A DNA stretch of 64,000 nucleotides from Catalimonadaceae bacterium JC749. Its GTDB lineage: Bacteria > Bacteroidota > Bacteroidia > Cytophagales > Cyclobacteriaceae. This document shows positions 54,658 to 63,974 of the stretch, one piece after another. Location: the NCBI GenBank assembly GCA_021730635.1, contig JAJNNC010000004.1:124001-188000 (forward strand), given 5' to 3'. Position numbers and translations under genes: made by a program. The notes under the pieces were generated by a model. It was given only the letters and a program-made list of their open reading frames with translations. It was not told the DNA's origin and made no database searches. How positions within the stretch are numbered: the first letter of the stretch is position 1; each line of letters opens with the position of its first letter.

Positions 54658-55383
54658 ATGAAAATACTGATAGTTAATGATGATGGTATCTACAGTCCTG
54701 GCATCCTGGCATTGGCGGAGGTAGCTGCTGCTTTTGGTGAAGTAAAGTTGCTGGCTCCTAATATGGAACAATCTTCTATGAGCCATGCGATTACATCTTC
54801 CCGTCCCTTATCCTACATCCGTACGCCGGTCAAAGATTTTGAGGCCTATCGGGTGAATGGAACCCCAGCCGACTGTACTGCCCTAGGTATTTTCCTGTGG
54901 CCTGAAACGGATATTGTTCTTTCAGGTATCAACCTTGGTCTCAATATAGGTAATGCTATGTGGCATTCCGGGACTTTAGCAGCAGCTAAACAGGCTTCCC
55001 TGATGGGTTATCGTGCCATCGCCTTGAGTACAGAGATTACTGAAGATTTCGATATTGAAAAGCAAAAACCTTTTGTCCATCGGTCTCTGGACATGCTTCT
55101 GAAAGAAGATATGGAACTAGTTAATGTCAATTTTCCTAACTCACCCCAGGGGTTTTTATGGTGTAAACAATCATTAAGGCATTACGATGGTGTAATGGTT
55201 CCCGGAGAAGACCCCAGAGGCAGAAAACATTATTGGTTCACAGTAGAGCCTATTGAAGAGGTAGAAGAGGGTACCGATCGATGGGCCATTGAGCACAACC
55301 AGGTTTCTATAACCCCTCTAAGGCTGGATCTGACCAACTATGAAGAACTGGAAGGAATAAAGCAAAAAGATATTCATTGGTAA
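54658..55383 (+). CDS. surE: 5'/3'-nucleotidase SurE
   Basis: 241 residues, the normal length. The N-terminus MKILIVNDDGIYSPGI carries the metal ligands Asp8 and Asp9; SMSHAITSSRPL holds the conserved serine; and SGINLGLNIGNAMWHSGT the Asn and Gly-rich loop. SurE hydrolyses nucleoside 5'- and 3'-monophosphates and protects stationary-phase cells. The gene is in the usual housekeeping form, with no partner; the 330-base gap that follows carries a 14-bp tandem repeat. Confidence 0.95.
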   Translation: MKILIVNDDGIYSPGILALAEVAAAFGEVKLLAPNMEQSSMSHAITSSRPLSYIRTPVKDFEAYRVNGTPADCTALGIFLWPETDIVLSGINLGLNIGNAMWHSGTLAAAKQASLMGYRAIALSTEITEDFDIEKQKPFVHRSLDMLLKEDMELVNVNFPNSPQGFLWCKQSLRHYDGVMVPGEDPRGRKHYWFTVEPIEEVEEGTDRWAIEHNQVSITPLRLDLTNYEELEGIKQKDIHW

Positions 55384-55474
55384 TCTAGGTTTTCCAGTCT
55401 GAGTTAAGGAAGTAAATTCTTAGAATCAAAAATTAGTATTTTCGTTATCACTTTAGTTAACCAGTTTAGCATCC

Positions 55475-55558
55475 CAATCTGTGCGATCCAATCTGTGCGA
55501 TCCAATCTGTGCGATCCAATCTGTGCGATGCAATCTGTGCGATGCAATCTGAACATGG
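55475..55558. repeat. 14-bp tandem repeat, six units, between surE and the AI-2E gene
   Basis: CAATCTGTGCGATC occurs three times (55475, 55489, 55503), then CAATCTGTGCGATG twice (55517, 55531), then a degenerate CAATCTGAACATGG (55545). The unit length is not a multiple of three and no reading frame runs through it. The gap from 55384 to 55713 holds nothing else except a TAGGTTTG at 55653-55660 that fits a -7 element for the next gene. Confidence 0.95.
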
Positions 55559-55713
55559 CTTAAAATAATGGAAAAATTATTCTCAACTTCAGCTTTCTTT
55601 TAGCCTTTGCTAACTTTTCTGATTCGCTTCTGTTTTCTGAAATAATAGAAGGTAGGTTTGGTATATGGCTGTTTTTTGAAATACGTGATTGCTATTTTTT
55701 GAACATTTCTGTT

Positions 55714-56823
55714 ATGAAAACACCTTCCCTGGGACGCATCAATGCGGTCCTTATCCTGGGCATTGCGATTGTAGTAATGCTGCACTTCGCCCGCCCCTTT
55801 CTGATTCCATTCGCCGCCGGTATTATTCTTTCTATGCTCGTACTGCCTATCTGTAAAAAACTCGAAGGCTGGGGGTGGCCACGGGGTTGGGCCATCTTGG
55901 TCTGTATTATCATCCTTATAGCGGGTGGTGTTGGCCTGCTCATGGTGATGGCGGCACCTATCGGTAGTTTTAACGAAGACCTGCCCCAACTACGATCCTC
56001 TTTTGAAGAAAAAATAACACAGGTTCAGCAGTTCCTTGCCCAAAAACTCAATATCTCTGTCCAGAAACAAAACGACATGATGGAGCAGACCTCCTCGGCT
56101 TTATCCTCCGCTGGTAAATACCTGGCCGGATTCTTGTCCGGATTCTTTGGGTTTCTTTTCGATATCATTCTGATGCTGGTATATATCTCCTTTTTTCTGT
56201 ACAGCCGGGAGCGTTATGAAAATTTTGTGGTAAAGCTCAACCAGGAGAACGATGATAAAGAAGTCAGGCAGGTATTGCATCAGATCAGCCAGGTAAGCAC
56301 CCAATATCTAATAGGCAGGCTACTCTCTATCTTTATTCTGGCGGTATTGTACACCCTGGGACTGATGGTAATCGGTTTAAAACATGCCATATTGCTGGGC
56401 AGTATGGCAGCCATGTTAACCATTGTGCCCTATGTAGGGACGACCCTGGGCGGTGTCTTTCCGGCGGCGGCTACCTTTCTTTCAGGGGGTGAAGGGCCCA
56501 GTCCCATCGCTGCCATTGCCGTTATCTTTGTGGTTCAGTTGCTGGATGATTATGTCTTAGAACCTTTCGTGGTAGGGGAAAAAGTTAACCTGAGTCCATT
56601 AGCGATCATTGTGGGAATTGTGGTGGGCGGCCTGATCTGGGGAGTGGCCGGCATGATTCTGTTTATCCCTTTACTAGGCATGACAAAAATTGTTTTTGAT
56701 CATGTACCTGCGCTGCATCCTTATGCCTACCTGATAGGAAAAGAGAAAAGCAAAGAGAAAGCCTATGTGCAAAAAATAAAACAGTGGTTCAGCAAGATTT
56801 TCCAGGCCAGAAAAGGCTCCTGA
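55714..56823 (+). CDS. AI-2E family transporter (PerM-like)
   Basis: 369 residues from the ATG at 55714 (the frame is open from a TTG at 55699). Eight hydrophobic segments, beginning INAVLILGIAIVVMLHFARPFLIP (shortened: AVLILGIAIVVMLHFARPFL) and ending GVAGMILFIPLLGMTKIVF. Family marks are the LHFARPFLIPFAAGIILS start, the extramembrane helical domain of residues about 90-155, and the GTTLGGVFPAAATFL and DDYVLEPFVVGEKVNLSPL stretches. The name reflects reported export of autoinducer-2 in E. coli, but most members have other or unknown substrates; here only a membrane exporter-like role is supported. Monocistronic. Confidence 0.9.
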   Translation: MKTPSLGRINAVLILGIAIVVMLHFARPFLIPFAAGIILSMLVLPICKKLEGWGWPRGWAILVCIIILIAGGVGLLMVMAAPIGSFNEDLPQLRSSFEEKITQVQQFLAQKLNISVQKQNDMMEQTSSALSSAGKYLAGFLSGFFGFLFDIILMLVYISFFLYSRERYENFVVKLNQENDDKEVRQVLHQISQVSTQYLIGRLLSIFILAVLYTLGLMVIGLKHAILLGSMAAMLTIVPYVGTTLGGVFPAAATFLSGGEGPSPIAAIAVIFVVQLLDDYVLEPFVVGEKVNLSPLAIIVGIVVGGLIWGVAGMILFIPLLGMTKIVFDHVPALHPYAYLIGKEKSKEKAYVQKIKQWFSKIFQARKGS

Positions 56824-57103
56824 GGCTTGTCTAAGATACTATCCAATACCTAAACCGTTGCCTCATTTTTTGGTCGGTTTTTGCCTGTAATGTTTCTTTG
56901 GAAGAAGGTTGACCAGACAGGTTTCTGCCCACATACCTGGGTCACAATTTGCTGTATCAATGGTTACTAAAAGAATATTTTTACCATTTAGTAGTAATCG
57001 CCATATTTTAAACTATATTTATCCCTGATCAGTAAAGTTTTCCTGGTTCCGCTCAGCGTTCAGTTTTTTGCAACAAGACCTGCTATAATCTGAAGATTTC
57101 TGT

Positions 57104-60100
57104 ATGGAAAACAATGACAGCCCAAAATCTGAAAAACAACCAAACGATGCAGATGATACCAATGCTTTAACAGGTTTACCTGTTGAACCCAAGGGTGCGT
57201 CCCCAGGGTCAACAACCCTGCCTTTTGGAACCATGCATCAGCAGATGATAGAATGGTATTCACCACCCAGTCTGCTGGTGGGACCGGATGATCAGCTGAT
57301 TCACTACTCCCAACAAGCGGGGCGCTTTCTTTCTCAGCCACTAGGGGAGAACACAGGTAATGTCTTTCAATGTATCAGGGAAGAATTTCATACAGCGTTG
57401 CGCGCTGCCTTGCAGGGGGTCAGAGAAAAGGGGATCAGCATTCATTCCGATCCTGTTGCTGTACGCATAGAGGGTGTCCTTCATAATATCATTCTTTCCG
57501 TTCATCCCAGCCTGGAGCCTCAACAGCCTCAGTGTCTTCTGTTATTATTCCATCAGGGGATAGTACCCTTAACTTCAGAGGGTAAAAGCAGTGCGGCGAC
57601 AACTACCATGCCGGACCCAACCCTGCAAGCACTGGAATCAGAACTGGCGCTATCCAAACAACAGTTGCAGTCCTTAAAAGAGGAATATGAAGCCAGTAAG
57701 GAGCAAATGAATGCTTCGCACGAGGCGTTGCTGACTACATGCGGGGAGCTTCGGTCAGCCGTAGAAGTCTTAGAAGCCAGCAACGAGGAGTTGGCTACAC
57801 TGTCCGGTGAACTGCAAAACCTGCTGAAAGCTACCGACATCGCTACTTTAATGCTGGATCGTCAGCTCCAGATCATGCGTTTTACCCCACGGATTAGTGA
57901 GCTCTTCAATGTACGAGCCGGTGACCAGGGCCGCCCCCTTTCTGACATTACCCATCGTTTAGGGTACCATGAACTTCCTAACGATGCCCAACAGGTGTTG
58001 GAAAAGCTGGTGCCTATTGAGCGTGAGGTAGTGGATGAAGAAGGACGTTGTTTTCTCACCAGAATGTTTCCTTACCCTGGTGGGCAGGATTGGGTGGAAG
58101 GGGTGGTCATCACCTTTGTGGATATCACCGGCCAAAAAGAAGTGGAGGTTGCGTTGCGTGAGAAAGAGGAACGGCTACATGTGGCGCTCCATGCGGCTGG
58201 CGCAGGCGTTTGGACCTATGATATTGAAGGCGGCAAGCAGACCTGGAGTTCCGAGTTGTTTGATATTTTCGGGGTAATGCCTACCCCTGAGAGAGAGCTT
58301 CCGTTAGGATGGGTGGACACCATTCCGATACAGGAACGGGATCGGGTTACTGGGCAGGTATTTGACCTGTTTGCCCGTCAATTGCCTCAGTGGGAACTGG
58401 AGTATCAGATCAACCACCCGCTGCGTGGAGAGCGTTGGATCTCAACCCATGGGCTGATCACCTACGATGAAGCGGGGCAACCCATTCGCATCGTCGGCAT
58501 TACCATGGATATTACAGAGCGAAAGAAGATTGAAGCTGCGTTGCAAAAAGCCAAAGTGGAAGCCGAACAGGCGGCTAAAGCGAAGGAGGATTTTCTGGCG
58601 CATATGAGTCATGAGATCCGTACACCCCTCAATGCCATAGTGGGTTTGTCTGCCTTGCTCTTACAACGTGATCCCAAAAAGGAACAGTTAGAAAACCTGC
58701 ATGTGCTGAAGTTTTCTGCAGAAAATCTGATGGTATTGATCAATGATATCCTGGATTTCAGTAAAATACAGGCGGGAAAAGTATCGATAGAAGAAACCGA
58801 TCTTAACCTGCGGGCGCTGATGAATAATCTGGAAAAAGCCCATCAGTTTAAGGTGCAGGAAAATGGCATTGAGCTTCTGTTTCAGATAGACGAGCGTTTG
58901 CCTGCCTTCGTCAACACCGATGCGTTGAAGCTCTCACAAGTGCTTAATAATCTGATCAGCAATGCCTTAAAATTTACTTTCCAAGGGAAGGTAACCATAG
59001 AAGTAAAATTACTGCGGAAGGAGGGAGACAATCTTTGGGTTTATTTCTCGGTGACAGATACAGGCATCGGTATCTCAGAGGAAAAGCTATCCCACATCTT
59101 TGATGCTTTCACCCAGGCTGATAATTCAACGGTAAGGCAATTTGGAGGAACAGGATTAGGGTTAACCATCACCAAATTATTGTTGGATTTTATGGATAGT
59201 CAGATAGAGGTAATAAGTAAAAAAGGGGAGGGTTCCTGTTTCTATTTTACCCTGCCTATGAAAGTAAGCGAATCCAATAATACCTCTTTTGCAAAAACAG
59301 AAGAATCTTTAGAAGATGATAAAGTGCTGCGTCACCTGAAACTGTTGTTGGTAGAGGATGTGGATGTCAACCGGATGGTCATGAGGCAGTTCCTGCTGAA
59401 ATGGTGGCACCTCATTCCCGATGAAGCTATCAACGGTCGGCAGGCTTTAGAAATGGCTCAACAAAAGCAGTATGATTTGATTCTGATGGATATCCGTATG
59501 CCCGAAATGGATGGGTATCAGGCAGCAAAGGCTATCAGAGCGATCAAAGGGAAAAAGTATGGACAGGTGCCAATCCTGGCACTCACAGCCGATACAGTGA
59601 ATGAGGTGATGAAACATATAGAAGCGTCACTTTTTACAGATGTTATCACCAAACCGGTGGATCCGAATAATTTAAGGCAAAAGTTGATTCTCCATACCGC
59701 AAAGCAGCATCCACCTTTGGAAATAAAAAAGACTTTCTATCACCAGGGGGATAACCGATCGGATGGAACCGCTGTGCCCCTGGATTTGCAGACCATTTCT
59801 CAGTTATTTCAGCATGATCACGGAAAGGTGCAGAAGTTTTTGGGAAAAGCGATGCGGGATATGATATCGCTACTAGAAAATTATAACACCTCAATGGCGA
59901 ATCGGGATGAAAAATTAATGGAGAACGTTCTGCATAAATCCAATGTACTGCTGAATACCCTGGCGCTGAAAGATGTAAAGTGGCTATTAGAACACAGCGA
60001 ATCCCTCATCAAGGCAAAGGCCCCTCAAATTCAAATGGAAGCGGCAGCATACACCCTGAAAGTCAGAATTGAGGAGGTTTTGGTTACCCTCAAAGATCAT

Positions 60101-60124
60101 ATTGCGAAACTAGATCACCCCTGA
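57104..60124 (+). CDS. hybrid histidine kinase with CheR-type PAS domains, receiver and HPt-like tail
   Basis: 1006 residues, soluble. Residues about 45-165 and 235-340 match the PAS segments normally found behind CheR in CheB-CheR fusions (YSPPSLLVGPDDQLIHYS; LDRQLQIMRFTPRISELFNV with GRPLSDITHRL), joined by a coiled coil of the NEEL type (EASNEELATLSGELQ). A third PAS (about 350-475) ends with DITERKK. HisKA has His503 in HMSHEIRTPLNAIVG, the HATPase domain shows FGGTGLGLTITKLLL, and the receiver has Asp796 in LILMDIRMPEMDG. The C-terminal 130 residues look like an HPt domain with a non-standard site around His944 (LHKSNVLLN instead of HxLKGS). CheB and CheR themselves are absent. Cytoplasmic signalling; output partner unknown. 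Confidence 0.9.
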   Translation: MENNDSPKSEKQPNDADDTNALTGLPVEPKGASPGSTTLPFGTMHQQMIEWYSPPSLLVGPDDQLIHYSQQAGRFLSQPLGENTGNVFQCIREEFHTALRAALQGVREKGISIHSDPVAVRIEGVLHNIILSVHPSLEPQQPQCLLLLFHQGIVPLTSEGKSSAATTTMPDPTLQALESELALSKQQLQSLKEEYEASKEQMNASHEALLTTCGELRSAVEVLEASNEELATLSGELQNLLKATDIATLMLDRQLQIMRFTPRISELFNVRAGDQGRPLSDITHRLGYHELPNDAQQVLEKLVPIEREVVDEEGRCFLTRMFPYPGGQDWVEGVVITFVDITGQKEVEVALREKEERLHVALHAAGAGVWTYDIEGGKQTWSSELFDIFGVMPTPERELPLGWVDTIPIQERDRVTGQVFDLFARQLPQWELEYQINHPLRGERWISTHGLITYDEAGQPIRIVGITMDITERKKIEAALQKAKVEAEQAAKAKEDFLAHMSHEIRTPLNAIVGLSALLLQRDPKKEQLENLHVLKFSAENLMVLINDILDFSKIQAGKVSIEETDLNLRALMNNLEKAHQFKVQENGIELLFQIDERLPAFVNTDALKLSQVLNNLISNALKFTFQGKVTIEVKLLRKEGDNLWVYFSVTDTGIGISEEKLSHIFDAFTQADNSTVRQFGGTGLGLTITKLLLDFMDSQIEVISKKGEGSCFYFTLPMKVSESNNTSFAKTEESLEDDKVLRHLKLLLVEDVDVNRMVMRQFLLKWWHLIPDEAINGRQALEMAQQKQYDLILMDIRMPEMDGYQAAKAIRAIKGKKYGQVPILALTADTVNEVMKHIEASLFTDVITKPVDPNNLRQKLILHTAKQHPPLEIKKTFYHQGDNRSDGTAVPLDLQTISQLFQHDHGKVQKFLGKAMRDMISLLENYNTSMANRDEKLMENVLHKSNVLLNTLALKDVKWLLEHSESLIKAKAPQIQMEAAAYTLKVRIEEVLVTLKDHIAKLDHP

Positions 60125-60142
60125 AATAATAGTGGACGGTTT

Positions 60143-60553
60143 TCATCCTTGGGCATTCTGGTTTTCAAATGCTGAGGGATATTTATTTCTTTTTCTGCTG
60201 TCCCGTATATTGAGTATGACAGAGAGCAGGGCTACGATGCCAAAACTCAGGGCAGTAAGTGTATCTATCCAATCTGGATTTGTATCCCAACCGGTCAGCT
60301 GATCCACAGCATACTTAATGTAGGAATTGGGCAGGTCTGTTTCTCCCAGGGTTCTTTTGATCTCCCATTGCCAGTCGGTCAAAAAGCAATAGCCCCATCC
60401 ATACCAGATGCCTAATATCACCCAGGAACAGGCAGTGAGCAGTACACAGACCAGATGCAGCTTTCTTGTCTTTTGCCAGATCCATCCCAGCAAATTCATA
60501 CCAATGACTGTCAGATGGGCTACCGTCAACAGGATATCTAAAAAAGGATACAT
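60143..60553 (-). CDS. DUF2784 family membrane protein
   Basis: 136 residues with three to four hydrophobic segments: DILLTVAHLTVIGMNLLGWIW (shortened LLTVAHLTVIGMNLLGW), LHLVCVLLTACSWVILGIWYGW, and ALSFGIVALLSVILNI. The middle matches DUF2784: LHLVCVLLTACSWVILG, then YCFLTDWQWEIKRTLGE and YIKYAV, in place of the usual CPLTxWExxLR. The function of the family is unknown. It is convergent with the hybrid kinase gene (18 bp between stops). Confidence 0.75.
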   Translation of the reverse strand: MYPFLDILLTVAHLTVIGMNLLGWIWQKTRKLHLVCVLLTACSWVILGIWYGWGYCFLTDWQWEIKRTLGETDLPNSYIKYAVDQLTGWDTNPDWIDTLTALSFGIVALLSVILNIRDSRKRNKYPSAFENQNAQG

Positions 60554-60788
60554 CTCAGTGAAAAGGATTATAAACTACCTTCTTTCCTATGCTGAACCTG
60601 TAGGCTATCAGTTTGTTATTAGTTTCTTCCTTTGTCTTGACAGGGGTGAGGAGCAAAGAGTGAAACTTCTATAAGGATTTCAGCAGTAATAACCCCAGGC
60701 TGTTTCATTGATTTTAAAAACTCTATCCAAGGTTTTCCTCCAAGATAACTCATGCCACCGCTTACCCTCTCTGTTTTGGATTTTTCCA

Positions 60789-60803
60789 TTCCCAATTTGG
60801 GAA
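60789..60803. promoter_or_regulatory. perfect 7-bp dyad, possible operator
   Basis: TTCCCAATTTGGGAA: two perfect 7-base arms around one T, too short and without a T run to be a terminator. It lies 246 bases before the ATG of the exported protein and 236 bases before the DUF2784 start on the other side, so its target gene is unclear. Confidence 0.35.
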
Positions 60804-60885
60804 AACTTTCTATGAATGAATCACTTTTCCAATTCTCCTTCGGTATCCTCGGATTGATACTGCTTTTGGTTTTGGGCTCGAAAAT

Positions 60886-60915
60886 ATGCGTAATTATTTA
60901 AAATAACCGCTTTTT
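60886..60915. promoter_or_regulatory. second copy of the ATGCGTAATTAT motif
   Basis: ATGCGTAATTAT (60886-60897), 10 bases, CGCTTTTT. The same two blocks with a 7-base gap lie at 51972-51998 beside the perfect inverted repeat. The shared 12-mer plus 8-mer suggests a common regulator of the crp-like gene and the exported protein gene. Confidence 0.45.
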
Positions 60916-61048
60916 AAGCATTGAAAATGTCCTGCATCCATTGTCACTCTTCACATTGGATAAATTTATGTTTTATATCAATACGTCTAAATAGCATTAT
61001 TCTAATAGAAGCTGTTTGGTTATAATAACAAGTGTAATGGTTAAGTGT

Positions 61049-63916
61049 ATGGAAAATCTGAACCAAATCACAAATCAGGATGCCACGATAGCCAAGATAA
61101 CTTTTCTCTTTACTGTACTTTTCATGAGTCAGCTGGCAGCTCAGGCACAGAATGTCTACCATGAATCCTTTAACTTATCCGACGGTACCACCAATGATAC
61201 AGGTAATTCTGCCTGGAGTAGGACTTCACCTGCTTTGGATGCCAATGATGCCTTTGACGTACGAAACCAATATTTTTATGCAAAAGACATAGATGGAGAA
61301 GGCGTATGGACCTCTCAGGTGATGAACATTGCCGGCATTTCAGGGGGCGTGGATATATCCATAGATATTGTGGAAGTAGGTACAATGCAAAACGATGACT
61401 ATATCCGTTTATATTATAAAGTCAATGGAGGGAGTGAGCAACTGATAGCCAATCGAACGGGGCAGTTTAGTAATGACTGGTTTCCTACTTTTCAAACAGA
61501 AAGTGTATCCGGTGTTTCCGGAAACACCTTGCAAATAGTGATCCGTGTGAATAATGATCAGGATAGTCAGGAACATGCCTTTGATAATATCATTGTAAAA
61601 TATACCAATGGGGGTGGTAGCCTCTATTCAAGAGGTAGTGGAGATTGGGATTTGGGTACAAGATGGTCAAAAACAGGCTACAGCGGCTCTTCCTGCGGCT
61701 GCTTTCCCAATGAAGCAACCAATGTGAATATCGGTAATAGCAGATCCATTAATCTGACTACTACAGGTTATGTAAACAATTTGACGGTTGATAACACAGG
61801 GTCACTGGTAGATGGCAGTACCACCAATGCGCCGCTCATTTTTCAAGGCAGCAGCGGTACCACTCAGTTGGTGGTCAATGGCTTGGTAAATATTGAGGAT
61901 ATATATCATAATGGAAGTAACACCATACAGATCAGTGGAAGTGGGAATCTGACCGCTAATAATATAGTACTGGGCACAGCAAATGGTAAAATCATTAATA
62001 GCTCAACAGGTACTATTACCTTGAACCAAGCCCTTAATTACAATAACATCTCCAATGCTGCTTTTACTAATAATGGAAATGTGACTGTAAACAACATTGT
62101 ATTCAATACCTTTTTGTTCTGGGGGCACAATAATTCTCTGGTCAACAATGGAGTACTCACCGTCACCAATGATCTTACAGTCTCAGCCAGTGGAGCTTCC
62201 GGTCATGTAATGACCAACAATGCAGGCGCCACGCTAAATCTGGGAGGTGCGCTTTCTCTCACAAACGGTGACCTGACCATCAACAATAGTGGTACAATTA
62301 ATCAGTCTGGTAACTTCACCGGTATTGACGGTGGCAGTAGTTTCAATAATCTGAATGGAAGTGTCTGGAACTGGAGCCATACCGGTGCTGCCTATGATAC
62401 GGATGTAAATACAATTCTGAATTGTAATAATGGGACCAACACCTTTTCTTATAGTGCTAGTGGAAACCAAGCGATCATCCCTGTTACTTACAGCAACCTG
62501 ACATTTTCAGGTTCAGGAGACAGAAGCACGCAGGCTAATCTGGAAGTTAATGGTAATCTGACGCTGAATGGTTCAACGAATCTGAACATGAACGGTAGTG
62601 GTGATACGCTGTTTTTAGCTGGAAACTGGGTGAACAATGGTGGTACTTTTACGGAAGGATCAGCTACAGAAGCCGTTGTGCTGGATGGAAGTGGAAGCCA
62701 GAGCATCAGTAATGCTTCCGGAGAAACCTTCCGTCACCTGGTTCTCAAAAAGACAACCGGTTCAGCTTCCCTTATACATTCCATCACAGTCAATGGAACC
62801 TTCAGACTGACTTCAGGTCACTTGTTCTTAAATAACCGGAATCTGACGATCACCAATGCTGGTAGTATCGCAGGGGGTAGCACCACCACTTTTGTAGTAA
62901 CCAATGGAAACGGACAACTGGTACAAAACGGTTTGGGCATCGGACAAAGAAACGGAAACGTAGTATTCCCGGTAGGTGTGAATACGAGTAGTTATACTCC
63001 GTTGACCATCAATAATGGAGCCGGAATCGCTGATAACTTTGGCGTTAAAATTTGTGATGGTATTTATACTAATGGAAGTTGTGGAGGAGGTACCGCTGTA
63101 ACAGAAAATGTAGTGAATCGTAGCTGGTTTATTGAAGAATCTGTCGTTGGTGGTTCTAATGCGAACCTGACATTCCAATGGAATGCGGTGAATGAAATGA
63201 CAGAATTTGACAGAACTGAACTGATGGTGGTACACCATAATGGAAGTGAATGGGAAGTGATAGAAGCAAGTGCAGCTTCCGGAAGTGGTTCTTATACGAC
63301 TACCGCTACGAATGTAAATTCTTTTTCTCCATTTGGTATTGAGGGTAGTGGCCCGTCATTACTGCCCATTGAGCTGCTGTCATTTCATGCTGAGTTGGAA
63401 ACCAATGAGGTCATCATCGACTGGAAGACTTCTACAGAGATTAACAACAACTTCTTTACGATAGAAAAAACAGTTGATTTCAAAAAATATGAAGAAGTAG
63501 CAGTCGTGTCTGGTAAAGGTACCTCTTACCAGGTGAATGCCTACCAGACCCTAGATACCCATCCGTATGCAGGTGTTTCTTACTATCGGTTGAAGCAAAC
63601 TGATTTTGACGGAAAGTTTACTTACTCTGACTTTGTACAGGTAAACAATGCGGCAAGCCTTCTGGAGGTGAGTTTGTACCCTGTTCCTAATCCGGGAGAC
63701 CAGCTTCACCTGACCGTCTCAGGCCTGACAGATAATAGTGATCTCCTGATCAAAGTACTGGATGTCACAGGCAACGTAGTGTTCGCTCATCAGGTAACTT
63801 CCCTGTACAGCGAAAGCATTCAGCTGAATTTTAGTGATAAGCTCGTGCCAGGAGTATACACCTTACAGGCAGGCTCGCAAGATGAGCTGATGATGAAAAA
63901 ATTTATGGTTCGTTGA
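61049..63916 (+). CDS. T9SS-exported surface protein with type A sorting domain
   Basis: 955 residues from the ATG at 61049; the frame is open upstream to 61016, with another ATG at 61037, but the signal peptide (hydrophobic ITFLFTVLFMSQLAAQAQ) fits this start. The first 180 residues form a jelly-roll-like beta domain (VYHESFNLSDGT, GISGGVDISIDIVEVG). Residues about 190-770 are beta-helical repeats rich in Asn, Gly, Ser and Thr (for example GSGNLTANNIVLG, NNGVLTVTNDLTVS). A fibronectin-like part follows (LLPIELLSFHAELETNEVIIDWKT, cut as LLPIELLSF and VIIDWKT). The last 80 residues are the T9SS type A sorting domain: SLYPVPNPGDQLHLTVSG and GVYTLQ...KKFMVR. The domain is removed on export through the outer membrane. 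Likely an adhesin or surface-layer protein. Confidence 0.9.
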   Translation: MENLNQITNQDATIAKITFLFTVLFMSQLAAQAQNVYHESFNLSDGTTNDTGNSAWSRTSPALDANDAFDVRNQYFYAKDIDGEGVWTSQVMNIAGISGGVDISIDIVEVGTMQNDDYIRLYYKVNGGSEQLIANRTGQFSNDWFPTFQTESVSGVSGNTLQIVIRVNNDQDSQEHAFDNIIVKYTNGGGSLYSRGSGDWDLGTRWSKTGYSGSSCGCFPNEATNVNIGNSRSINLTTTGYVNNLTVDNTGSLVDGSTTNAPLIFQGSSGTTQLVVNGLVNIEDIYHNGSNTIQISGSGNLTANNIVLGTANGKIINSSTGTITLNQALNYNNISNAAFTNNGNVTVNNIVFNTFLFWGHNNSLVNNGVLTVTNDLTVSASGASGHVMTNNAGATLNLGGALSLTNGDLTINNSGTINQSGNFTGIDGGSSFNNLNGSVWNWSHTGAAYDTDVNTILNCNNGTNTFSYSASGNQAIIPVTYSNLTFSGSGDRSTQANLEVNGNLTLNGSTNLNMNGSGDTLFLAGNWVNNGGTFTEGSATEAVVLDGSGSQSISNASGETFRHLVLKKTTGSASLIHSITVNGTFRLTSGHLFLNNRNLTITNAGSIAGGSTTTFVVTNGNGQLVQNGLGIGQRNGNVVFPVGVNTSSYTPLTINNGAGIADNFGVKICDGIYTNGSCGGGTAVTENVVNRSWFIEESVVGGSNANLTFQWNAVNEMTEFDRTELMVVHHNGSEWEVIEASAASGSGSYTTTATNVNSFSPFGIEGSGPSLLPIELLSFHAELETNEVIIDWKTSTEINNNFFTIEKTVDFKKYEEVAVVSGKGTSYQVNAYQTLDTHPYAGVSYYRLKQTDFDGKFTYSDFVQVNNAASLLEVSLYPVPNPGDQLHLTVSGLTDNSDLLIKVLDVTGNVVFAHQVTSLYSESIQLNFSDKLVPGVYTLQAGSQDELMMKKFMVR

Positions 63917-63941
63917 TAGTAGTTGTAAAGAGATAAGAAAA

Positions 63942-63974
63942 GAGCTACCTCTCGCTAGGTAGCTCCTTTTTTTT
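63942..63974 (+). terminator. terminator after the T9SS-exported protein
   Basis: Perfect 9-bp stem GAGCTACCT (63942-63950) / AGGTAGCTC (63957-63965), 6-base loop, followed by C and eight T. It lies 25 bases after the stop codon. Confidence 0.9.

Larger units (their letters stand above)
60554..61048. other. intergenic region with two candidate operators
   Basis: No gene seen in these 495 bases between divergent genes. It contains the dyad TTCCCAA-T-TTGGGAA at 60789-60803 and the block ATGCGTAATTAT...CGCTTTTT at 60886-60915 that is shared with 51972. Both lie upstream of the T9SS-exported protein; no consensus promoter was identified. Confidence 0.5.

Noticed and set aside
55475-55558. CRISPR array
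   Set aside because: Units are 14 bases and abut directly; there are no spacers and no cas genes in the window.
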